Assembly: GCA_033239125.1 (NCBI GenBank)
Contig: BSWB01000004.1
Coordinates: 81,806,501 to 81,870,500 of the forward strand
Direction of reading: 5' to 3'
Length of the DNA stretch: 64,000 bases
Source: Fagopyrum homotropicum
Lineage: Eukaryota > Streptophyta > Magnoliopsida > Caryophyllales > Polygonaceae
Notes under the pieces: model-generated
The model's database searches: none
What the model was told of the DNA's origin: nothing
What the model saw: only the letters and a program-made list of their open reading frames with translations
Position numbers and translations under genes: made by a program
Shown here: positions 49,503 through 59,613 of the stretch, piece by piece
Position numbering within the stretch: the first letter of the stretch is position 1
Layout of the letters: the number at the start of each line of letters is the position of its first letter

Positions 49503-51236
49503 CTCTCACATTTGTTCTTTCACGTTACTCTCATTTCACTTCCTCTCCTTCACCTTGTTTCTCTCTTCTCTCTTCGTCCTTGTATCTTCTTGGGTGTGGC
49601 CAGTAGTAGAGGAGGAGCTGTAGATCCAGCTTGGTATGTCTCATCCTCTTCCCTCCCTTCTCCTTCCTTGCTTCCATATCCCTCTGCTTTATCTCTTCTC
49701 CATTTTCTTGGAGGAAGCTATGATGGAAGACTTATGAGTCTCCTTTGCATGCATGTGTCCTTAGGCTTGTTTATGTCTTGGAGGAGAGTTAAGATTGGTT
49801 TAAAGAAGCTTTGAGTCAACCAATCAAGAAAGGAAGCCATTGGAGCCCTGCTGCACAATTGAAGACCGATGAAATCGCTTCTTGGAGTTCGACCGTGGGG
49901 GTGGCGCCAGGATTTTCCAGGAGCCGAGGGGTTGGTGAACAGTGCCGCGGGCGGTGACCTTCAGCACGAAATCGCGCCTTTTGCTTCCGCAGATGCGTTT
50001 TTTCAACAATAGGCTTTTCTTCTCCTTTCTTATTCTTTCCTTCCTTCGTTGTGAGGTTGATCCATGTTAGTATCATACCTAAGATGGACTTAAGATAGTT
50101 GTGAATGCCACTTAGTAGATGTGAACCTAAATATCCTCAGAGCTTGGATGTAGTCTTGTTGATCTTGTGTGTGATGACCTCATAGTCTCCTAGCCTTGTG
50201 GTTCTTACTCAAGCTTGGTGGGTAGTGTATGACCTTGTAGGAGAGTGGGTTGTTGTGGTAGCTTAGCTTATGCTTGATGAGTTTTAGTATCTTGGAAGTT
50301 TAGGAAGGTTATCTTAGCTTATGAGTTGTAGGATCTTATAGATCATTAGAATTGGAAGTCTATGAGTTTTTAGTATATGAGAGTGTTGTTGATGTGTGCC
50401 TCATTTTGACCAGGCCTTGTTTGTATTCCTACGGGAAGTTGAGATCGGTTATTCTTGGTTAGCTTGGAACGAGGTAAGTCCACAGACTTATTTAGCTAGC
50501 TTTCGCATATTGGTTGTTACGTGTGGGTGGTGTGTTCTTTTGTAATTGTGATATAACTATTAACCTGAGTAAAATGTGGACGTGATTATAATTTTGGCCC
50601 AAGTGTATCGTAACGGGCGGTGACCGCTTGTCCATTCCAAAATGGGGCGCTTGGGAGGTGCCTTGCACCCAGTCAAACAGGTGATGCTGATTCGCATTCG
50701 GACCAAACCTGTTTGATGAAAGGGGACATGGGCGATATCCTTGTGATTCTCGTGTCACACCATAATTAGAAATAGTAATGATATAAAATAAAAGAAAAGA
50801 TAATAACTGGTTTCCGTGGGAGCATATTTGTGTGTTTTACTTGATTTTATGTGATTGTGCCTTCAACGTTTCTTCTAATATTCGGAATGTTAGCTAACGG
50901 TTTTAAACCGGTTGTTGTAGATGCCCTGCAAGTTAGTTATGTCGCCGAGTGAGGCTGTGGAGTGGACAACCGGGGTGTCCATACATTATAGGACAGGGAT
51001 GGGATTTCTGTAATTTATGTTGTACACTTTTGTAGTTTCGTATGGAGTTATGTTGTCGTTTTGAGGACTCGGCTGAGTTTCCACTTTGAATTTACATTTC
51101 AGAATTCTCGCACTTGCATTAAAACGTCTTTCGGATTTGCCTTTATTTGTGTCTTGTTGGAAAGGTCCGGTGAAATTGTTGTCAAGCTAAAGGTCGGGAC
51201 CTAGTGTGAGGTCTCCGCCCGTAGTGCTCCGAGTCC
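49241..51236 (+). repeat. 3' LTR of the + strand chromovirus
   Basis: About 1996 bp. Its start is eroded (GAATCGGCAG in place of TGTAACGCCCGG). It then aligns along its length with 30557-32543. It contains the shared block (GGCCCAAGTGTATC at 50597) and stops at GAGTCC, missing the GCGGATTCGGGGTGTTACA end. Confidence 0.85.
49466..49501. repeat. (CT)n microsatellite
   Basis: About 17 CT units inside the 3' LTR. The other LTR has only a short CT run at the matching place (about 30774). Confidence 0.9.
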
Positions 51237-51275
51237 ACTTTTTCACAGCGTTGCACAAACGCTATTGATGAAGGA
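51237..51275. repeat. Right remainder of the AAACGCTAT array
   Basis: CACAGCGTTGCACAAACGCTAT continues the array interrupted at 30556, showing that the chromovirus inserted into it. Confidence 0.55.
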
Positions 51276-51470
51276 TTATCTGAGCTAACTCCATCTTCAC
51301 CACCTCAAGGGAATCTAACAACAGCGCAATCTAAATGTCAAGCTGAGATGGATGCTCTTTTCCTAAACATGGTCCATGAAGCTCAACAAAGTCCACCTTC
51401 ATCAAGTCTAAGGACCATCTCGTGGATCAGTCACGAGCACATCCCAACCAAGATGATTAATGGAGCTTAA
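51276..51470 (+). pseudogene. C-terminal coding fragment, probably of a retroelement
   Basis: 65 codons open to a TAA stop at 51468-51470. The translation includes LSELTPSSPPQGNLTTAQSK, MDALFLNMVHEAQQSPP and SWISHEHIPTKMINGA. There is no start codon, and the left end merges into the AAACGCTAT array. Position just upstream of an LTR-like stretch suggests the end of a gag or gag-pol frame. I do not recognise the family. Confidence 0.35.
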
Positions 51471-52154
51471 ATTGTATTTCTAGTTGATCGACAGGCCTTG
51501 GGACGCATTTCAAAGGACAGATGGAGGCCTTGAAATCAGATACAAGGGGCTTCACGTGTGTGGATGTGCATGGCTGGAACATTCATTTAAGTATGTGGAC
51601 GTAAGAGGCTAAATAGGAGAGTTTAATTAGGCCCATTTGTGTTCCATGTTTGCTAGGTTTTAATTTAACTCTCTCTCAATGTAATTATTGTAATTAGTTC
51701 CTTTTTTCTGTTTTAGAAGAAAAAGCCTAGAATGTATATACATCCTTTTCTCTCTTCTTTTGTAGACAGACAAGTTTAATACAAGTTTTGTTGAGAGCAT
51801 TTCAGAATTGAATCCAAGAGAATTCAATCATTCTTGTCTCGTGAGTTTGTGTGTGTGATCTAGCTTTCTCGTTTGTGTATGTCAATCTCCTTCGGGATTG
51901 GTATTGCAAGTCGAACAAGGCACCCTCTTCGTTCTCTCGATTCTCAAATCGATTGTGTGGAGTTGTAAGAAGCGGAGTCGAATCGTCACTGGTTTGGTTC
52001 TTGGATCTTGAATCCAAGGGTTCTAGATCCGTTCTTGTCCCTTTTTGTTTTCTTGTTTTCATTTGCTGTCCATGTTTGTTAATTTCGTGTGTTTTTCATT
52101 TTTCAAAACAGGTTGTTCGTCTAGATCCGTTCTTTGAGGCTAATCCCCGTATCA
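51471..52154 (+). repeat. LTR-like sequence
   Basis: Lies between a coding end and a PBS-like site. It has a CT-rich leader with a TATATACATCC site near 51737 and ends in GTATCA. The 5' boundary is not defined and no second copy is in the window. Confidence 0.4.
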
Positions 52155-52156
52155 AT

Positions 52157-52168
52157 AGGTATCAGAGC
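52157..52168 (+). other. PBS-like site, tRNA-iMet type
   Basis: AGGTATCAGAGC, one mismatch to TGGTATCAGAGC, two bases after a possible LTR end CA at 52153-52154. It is followed by short leader-like sequence and then ACCACCAT repeats. Confidence 0.45.
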
Positions 52169-52535
52169 ATAATTGACGTCCAACCACCAAAAAGAGTTGG
52201 TAAATCAATCATAAAATCACAAAAAAAGTCTGTTTTGATCATTGTCTTTTGTTTGAGTCTATTTCCGTTTCTCTCTTTTACTCTAAGCTTTGTTTGAGTC
52301 TAACGAGTTTGTTCCTTTGATTGTGAGTTCGGGACACCGGGAACCACCATAGCACCACACCAACCACCATTACACCACCATCAACCACCATTTTTTTTCC
52401 TCAACCACATTAGCCTCACTTGAACTAGTTGAATAAAAACCAAACGTGGCTGCTTCTTTTCCTGCATCCAGTACACACAAAATTGAAGTTGAAATAGATT
52501 GTTTTCCTACATCCAATACACGCCAAAATTGGAGT
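52169..52535. other. Leader-like sequence and short repeats
   Basis: Contains an ACCACCAT-rich stretch (about 52341-52393). Two tandem copies of a roughly 45 bp segment starting TTTTCCTGCATCCAGTACAC and TTTTCCTACATCCAATACAC lie at about 52458-52535. No gene seen. Confidence 0.5.
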
Positions 52536-54630
52536 TGATTCTATCATCACCCAAGCCATAACCATCAATCCATCACTCCAGAATCACAATAAACTAGCCA
52601 ATAATATACATATCAAGATCCAAAATCATCACACAAGCATACATGGTTTTCATAGATGGATGATGAAAGATAAGCAAGTAAAAACAATAAATCTCAGCTG
52701 AATCTAAGTTTTAGCAAGACTTACAACCCTTCAAATGAAGTTCCAAAACGTTCCTGACAATCCTTGCAATAGTTCTTCAATCAAAGACTCCAAAAATCAC
52801 TCAAAATCACTCAAAACCTCCTTATCACTCTTAGATTGGCGTTCTTCTTCTTCCTTCAATTTTAGAGAGTTTTCCTCTTCTCCAAGTCTATCCCCAATCC
52901 AATGAGCTGTGAATGAGAGAATGTGGGAGAGCAGATCCCCAGCAACAGCTTGTAGGACCACTTATATTCTCCACCAAGAGCAAGGCCGGATCAAGAGATC
53001 GTGGGACACGTGGCTTAAGCTGTTGAAGGCCAAAAAATCGACCCAGTCAGGAAAATCGGCCGATTTTCCTGAGTGATGGTCCGATTTTCTTCAACAGAAG
53101 CATGCTATGATCGTCTAGCCATGAGTTGCTCCATTGCTTGCACCAATAGTGGTCTTTGTGTCCTTTGTTGCTCCAATTATGCTCCTTCCAAGCTTTGGAT
53201 ATGTACCACCATGAGGCTTGACCCTCAAATGTATCGATTAGTGCCCAAAAGATCACCGAAACACCTACAAAACCGACAAAAGCTCGTGTAGACGTCTTTT
53301 CTAGAGATATGCATAAATTAGACGTAAACGTTATGAACTAATGTCAAACCGTGCATGAATAACGGGAAAAACTATCTAATTTAATGCCTAAACTAACGTC
53401 ATAAATCACGTTATCAAAATACCCCATACTTAAGATTTGCTCGTCCCCGAGTTAGATCCAACTATAGACTAAGAGATGACATGATTTATGCATGCAGAAA
53501 AACAACAAAATCTTTTGGAATTGTGCTTCTAACATTGGATCACCTTCATAGTCATGTTTCATGGCAATGGACAAGCAATCATGCATCAAATGAATGAAGG
53601 CATGGAGAGACAATTATACTTAACTAGAAAGCATGCATGGGAGGTGAAAATGAAGAAGTCAAGATGATCAGGAGTATATCCAATCTAGATCACTAAGTCT
53701 TACACACATGCATTTATGTCACAAGGATTTAGGAAAGAAGAGGCTAAGAAACGTTGTGATTAGGTGGAAATTTTTAAGTCATGTGATGCTAATCCGGGAA
53801 AGGAACTAACTCCACAATTTCGTTTTTGCTCAACTTTCTAACAAGTGTGTAATTTTCCTATCTTTTCTTTGTTTTCTTTTCTTTTTTCACTCATTTTTGA
53901 GACAATGGCATTGGTGTACAAAAGCCGAAACCTTGGTGATTAGCCGTCCTCGGGCTTTTTTTATTTTTTGAGGTGCATCCACACCGGGCACACATACCAA
54001 AGCTCGTTAGGATTATCGGTTTATTTGACTTTGGCAAGGCACAAACACCCGATTATGTGAATGGTGCCGAGCTACTTTTCATTTAAACCAACATCCCCAA
54101 ACCTATATTTTTGTTCTACACTTTTCATAACAAATTCAGCACTTCATTCACAACATTCTTTCATCAACAACTTCACCCCACACATGCTTTTCACACACAT
54201 CAACACACTAGCATGCTCCTATTCCCGGATGGGTCAAAAGAGGTCAAGTTTTTCATCAATTGAGGTGCTCAAACAACATGATCAAGATGAGAAGTAGAGA
54301 AAAATGAATTGCCTTAATCACTCCTAAATGATGTGCAAGAACTATCATGTAATTTCGACTTTCAATCCTCAATTCAATCAAGGCAAACATTCATGATCAC
54401 AAATCATTCATAGGATTCAAGATAAGTACTTCAAGTCCACATATGTATTCATCTATTCAACACATAAGGTCATTCATAGCCAATTCACAAGACAATCTCA
54501 TCATAAGGGTCATATCCAAGCTTATAAGCACTAAAATTTTCTGATTTTTTGGATTTTTTTTCGAAATATGTATGTACAATGCAAGACATAATGAAACATG
54601 TGATAATGTTAAACTATCCTAGATGCTAAT
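52536..54630 (-). mobile_element. Truncated older Athila element
   Basis: 52536-53416 is the inner part of an Athila LTR in - orientation, ending TGATAACGTG on the - strand. 53417-54630 matches the 3' non-coding region of Athila copy 1 (36050-37258), including the AAGTATGGGGTATTTT primer tract and a weakened CTCG-GGGA-CGAG hairpin near 53443. The far LTR end is missing. At 54630 the sequence is cut by the + strand Athila and should continue beyond that element. It is clearly more diverged than the other two copies. Confidence 0.85.
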
Positions 54631-56451
54631 TGATAACACGATTTATGATTTAGGTTTAGGTAATCATTTAGATAGATTTCTCACTCATTCATGCATGATC
54701 TAGCATTAGTTCACGACGTTTGCACTTAAATCATGTGTTTTGTCGAGATAGACGTCTACACGGACTTTTGCATTGCTTTGTAGGTATTTGGGAGATTTAG
54801 GAGCTTAAACGATACGTTTGAGGATCGTTCATCAAGATGACACGCCCTCGGACTCATTAGGATGCAAACTAGAGGCTAAAGAGGACTCATGGAACCTTGC
54901 CAACACAAACCATGCACCAAACCATAGCTTAATGATCCAAGGCAAAGTTGAAGCACCAAACCACGGTTCACTGAAGGTCCACGGCCGTGGAACCAACCGT
55001 GGTTTTTTCCAGACGGTTGTGAAAGCTGTGCCACGATCTCATGGCCCTCTCTAGCATGGTGGTAGTATAAAAGTGGTCCTGCATTGCTGAGAGAAGGCAT
55101 CTTGGAGCAGCTCTCCATTATCCACTATCATCCAATCAAAATACTCTCTCAACAACAAGATTCTCTCAAGGAGGAAAGCTATCATTGAAGGAGAAGAGTT
55201 GCATTGGAGAGGAGAAGAAGAACACACCATTGCTAGACCTTGATAGCTTTTGTAGTGAAGGATTTCGGAATCGATTTCTAGAGTTGTATGAACCATTTAA
55301 ACCTTCTTTTGGAAGGGTTGTGAGTCATTCTAATCTTACTTTCAGCTTGGTTTTGATTGCTTCACTTTCTCAACTCTTTCTCTTCATTATCTTGCAATGG
55401 AAGCTATGATTTTATGTTTGATGATTTCGATTGTTATCATGCATGTTGTAGGCTAAATAGATGCGATTCTAGGGTGAGGAAAGGATGGTTGTGGCTAGGA
55501 CTATGATAGGATGGACTTAGATTTACCCTTGGATGAGTCACTCACTTGAACGAAACCTCTGTTAGGGTCCACGGTTTGTTCTTGCCAGTCCACGGCCGTG
55601 GACTTGGTAGAACAGCCCGTGATTCTCCCTGGTTCGATGGATCTAGCTTTAGATAGTCACAATGTTGAAATCCTAGTGTTTGTTGCGATAAAACTACCCT
55701 AGGGTGACCTAGTGTTAGCAACTAAGTGTTAGAAGAGACCTACCCGGTGATTCTTACTCTTAGATTCCAAAGATGACAAACCCTAGGTAGTGGTGAGCCT
55801 CATAAGCCGCCATTGGATTAAGTGTGCTAGGATAGTTGTTTAGGACTTACCCTTCCGAGACTTACCCGGTGAAGAAAGATTTTAGATCCCTAGGTGACAA
55901 TCCGGTTCGTTTAGAATTCCATTCCTTAGATTCTTAGAGACTTACCCGGTGATAAGATCTTAGGAACGGACTAGTGGATTATGAGACCTACCCGGTGATT
56001 GATCCCAATCTAGAAACACTCATTCCCAACATATTATAGTTAGTCCAAGGAACGATTAGATAGCTTGAATCCTATGCCATAACCGGAATTTCCAACCCCT
56101 AGAATCTGCTTTTCTCCTTTGATTCGTATCTCGTGTTTAGCTTGTTGTTTGTGTAAATTTGTTAGCTTAGTTGATTGTTTACTTTGCATGAATTGTGATC
56201 CTTGATTGATCACCTAAAAACCAACCAAAAACATTGAGATTTTCATTTCTTTATTTCTTTCTTTCTTAAACTAGATCTTCACTAAACTTAATCATAAATC
56301 GAATCAATCTCACCTTAGTCTTTGTGTTCAACCTCGGAATACTATCCATACTACAAACGTCCCGTACACGGCGGGTTCGCTAGGAGTTAGGAGAAATATA
56401 ACGAGTATAAATTTAAAGCTTATTGCGTGCACACACGATCTTAGCGTAACA
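54631..56451 (+). repeat. 5' LTR of Athila copy 2
   Basis: 1821 bp, TGATAACACG to GCGTAACA. Contains CCACGGCCGTGG at 54979-54990 and 55590-55601 and several ACCCGGTGA repeats (55743-56000). Confidence 0.94.
55066..55072 (+). promoter_or_regulatory. TATA box in 5' LTR, Athila copy 2
   Basis: TATAAAA about 435 bp into the LTR, at the same place as in copy 1. The likely transcript start is near 55100. Confidence 0.55.
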
Positions 56452-56457
56452 AGTTTT

Positions 56458-56474
56458 TGGCGCCGTTGCCGGGG
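56458..56474 (+). other. Primer binding site, tRNA-Asp type, Athila copy 2
   Basis: TGGCGCCGTTGCCGGGG, six bases after the LTR end, identical to copy 1. Confidence 0.85.
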
Positions 56475-56550
56475 ACTAGGTCTAGATTGAGTCTATTTTG
56501 TGATTGTTTATAGTGTAGATCTTTCTTGTTGCTTTTGATCTCTCTTTGGT

Positions 56551-59500
56551 TTGTGTCTTTGCTTTTCAGGACATCTCTTACTCTTTAGGTGTATGCGAAG
56601 GTCTCGTGGCAAGGATTTAGCTCCATTCGATCCCGAACCGGAGAAAACCCTTAGATCTAGATCCAAGAGCATTAAAAAGGGAAAGGAGATGGCCGTAAGA
56701 GATCTCCAAGCTGAGTTGGATGAGGCTTTAGAGCAAATTAGGCTAAGAGATGAACTCTTGGAGGAAGAAAGGAGACTTGCCAATGAGAGGCAAGAAGCAA
56801 CTAGGAGGGAGATTGATGAGATTAGGCAAGCCCTTGTACAAGGAGAGCTTAATCGTCAACAACCTCCACCTCCTCCACCACAACCGCAGCCGGCAGTGAA
56901 TGTTAGGGTTGTGCCCATTGCAATTGAAGAGCCACACACATTAGGGAGACGTATGGATCCGACACAAAGAGCACACTGTCCGGGTGTGAACTTAGGAGAT
57001 CCCGCAACCCACAACTACGAGCTCCGCCCTCAAGTTCTACAAATGATCCGGCATAATCGATTTGGAGGGATGGAAGGAGAGTCTCCTCATCAACACTTGA
57101 TGAACTATGAGATTTTGATGGAGACTCTTAGACCGCCAAGATTGGAGAGCAATAACCATAAGCTTAGGGCTTTCTCCTTCTCTCTTAAGGACAAGCCCTT
57201 GGCTTGGAATCAATCTATTCCACAAGGGCGAGTGAGTACTTGGGAGGAAATGACAACCGAGTTTTTGACTAAGTTCTTCCCACCTTCCAATACTACCGAG
57301 TTAAGAGGGAAGATAAATGCCTTCGTGATGAAGGATAGAGAGAGCTTGTTCAAGTCTTGGGAGAGATTCAAAGATCTTCTCCTAGATTGTCCACACCATG
57401 GTATACCAAAAATTGAGCTATTGGAGATCTATTTCAAAGGACTTGATGAAGATAGCCAATTCAAGCTCCAATCTCTTTCCGGTGGGACTTTCATGGAAAA
57501 GCATGTGGATGAAGTTTGGGAGTTTGTGGAGAAACAAACTCAAGTGATTGAGAAATACTCCCATAGGAAGAGTGAAGGGAGAAAGGCGGGAGCATATGAG
57601 GTGAGTGAAGTCACCATGAGCAACTTCAAGCTTGATGCCATCAATAATGAATTGAAGTCTTTGAGAGAGTTGTGTGCTACAACTTTGAAGAACCAAGAAA
57701 CTCCTCAAGTGCAAGCTAACTTATCTTCCAAGGAGGAAGATGTGAACTACATGGGAAGGGGCAATTATAACAACTACCAAGGCCCAAGGAATTTCAACAA
57801 CAACCGGCAATTCAACAATTACCGGCCCAACCATAACCATCCCGGGTTTTCCTACTCTAACCCGGATGGAGCCTTGAACCCTCCCGCTTCCACAAGCACA
57901 ACTCCACTACCAAAGGCTTCACAAGAACCTCCACCCGGATTTACTCAACCTCCAAAGGATAGAACCGAAATGATGTTTGAGCAATTGCTTGGAAGGTTGA
58001 GTGGTCTTGAGAGCACGGTGACTTCAATTTCTAAAGCTCAAAAGGTTTTGGAAGCACAAGTGTTCCAAAAGGCGGGTGAAGCCCATAGAGATCCGGGAAA
58101 GCTTCCCGGAAGGACCGAAGACAACCCAAGAGGCCAAGTGTTGGCTATTACTACAAGGAGCGGGTTGAGTATGAAGGATCCTTTGCCCAAGGAAAATGCT
58201 AAGGGAAAGCAAGTAGTGGTAGAGGAAGAGATATTGCAAGAAGATGGAGGCAAGAGAAAGGATGTTGAGCCAACCTATGTGGCACCGCCTCCATACAAAC
58301 CGCCACTACCGTTCCCACAATCACGAGCAAGAGCTCGCTTGGACAATCACTTTGGTAAATTCCTTGAACTTATGTCTAAATTGCATATTAATATTCCGTT
58401 CATGGATGCTATTTTAGGAATGCCGGCATATGGCAAGTTCTTGAAGGAGATACTCTCCAACAAAAGGAAGTTGGAGGAGTATGGGGAAGTAAGAATGACA
58501 AAGAGGTCCTCGGAATTGATCCAAACAATGAAGGAGGAAATGCCTCCTAAACTAAGGGATCCGGGTTCCTTTTGTGTCCCAATTGGAGTGGGAGAAGTGA
58601 AGTATGAAGCCCTTTGTGATCTTGGGGCAAGTGTGAGCATCATACCGCTTGCACTCTGCAACAAGGTTGGGCTAGGAGAGCCTAAACCGGTCAAGATGAC
58701 CCTCTACATGGCGGACCGCTCTATTACTCATCCGGTTAGGATCTTGGAGGACATTTCGGTGCAACTAGGGAAGTTCTATGTGCCGATTGACTTTGTTGTT
58801 TTGGACATCCAGGGGGACTATCCCGTTCCCATCATCTTAGGAAGACCTTTCCTAGCCACTTCCGGATGCCTAGTGGATTGCAAGAATGAAATTCTCTCTT
58901 TCAACATTGGAGAGGAGAACATCAAGTTCAAGTTGTCCACAATGATGAAAGGGCCAACCCTTGATGAAGATGTGTTCAACATTGTCGAGCAAGAGGAGTC
59001 TAGAGAAGTTGTGAGCTCGATCTTGATCAAGGACCCCTTGGAGAAGGTTCTTACCTTAAGTTTGATGGAGGAAGGTGTTGAGGAGGCTTGCAATGAAGAG
59101 ATCAAGGCCTTGGAAGCACTAGAAAAGGAGACAAGAGTTGCAACTGAAGATCACGAAAGCATGTTGAACATCTGTAGGTGCCACGGGCGTGGAATGTGTT
59201 CCACGTCCGTAGAACTCTCTGGAAAGCTCCAACGTGCAAGCTTGGCACCTTCCACGGCCGTGGATGTGGAGCCAACCGTGGATCCAACCGTGGTTCCCCC
59301 AGAAGCAACCCTCATTGATGATCAAGCTTCAAGGAGCCTTGAGGGGTCTTCATTTGCTTTGGATTCATCTCATCCAACGTTATTTGGATCATCTCCACTC
59401 GAAAAAGGTCCTCCTAAACTTGAACTCAAACCCCTCCCCTCTCATTTGAAGTATGCTTTTCTTGGTGATAATTCTACATATCCGGTGATTGTGAATGCAT

Positions 59501-59613
59501 GCTTGAATGATGATGAACTTGCTAAGTTATTGCATGAGCTAAGATTGCATAGGAAAGCCATTGGCTATACTATTGATGATTTAGTTGGCATTATGCCCTT
59601 TGTGCATGCATAA
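56551..59613 (+). pseudogene. gag-pol: Athila gag-protease part of polyprotein, copy 2
   Basis: 1020 codons. The Met of MRRSRGKDLAPFDPE at 56593 is the more likely start, because the 14 residues before it are not conserved in copy 1. Order: a charged coiled-coil-like stretch (LQAELDEALEQIRLRDE), a proline run, the gag capsid region (FKDLLLDCPHHGIPKIELL), an Asn-rich segment (NNYQGPRNFNNNRQFNNYR), and the protease with DLGAS at residues 690-694 and LGRPFLA. No CCHC zinc knuckle is seen. A variable linker follows, encoded by DNA rich in CCACGG motifs. A one-base deletion near 59598 relative to copy 1 throws the frame off, and it stops at 59611-59613 just before the polymerase. Confidence 0.94.

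Larger units (their letters stand above)
30557..51236 (+). mobile_element. Decayed chromovirus (Tekay/Del-like), carrying nested insertions
   Basis: 5' LTR 30557-32543, PBS, decayed leader/gag, Athila insertion 34215-45443, pol remnants, inverted-repeat element 46539-47195, polypurine tract, 3' LTR about 49241-51236. The leader and interior patches match those of the - strand chromovirus, so both belong to one family in opposite orientation. The 3' LTR has lost its last 20 bp or so, and no target-site duplication is visible. The same ATAGCGTTT-type array flanks both sides, marking the insertion site. No frame is intact. Confidence 0.88.
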
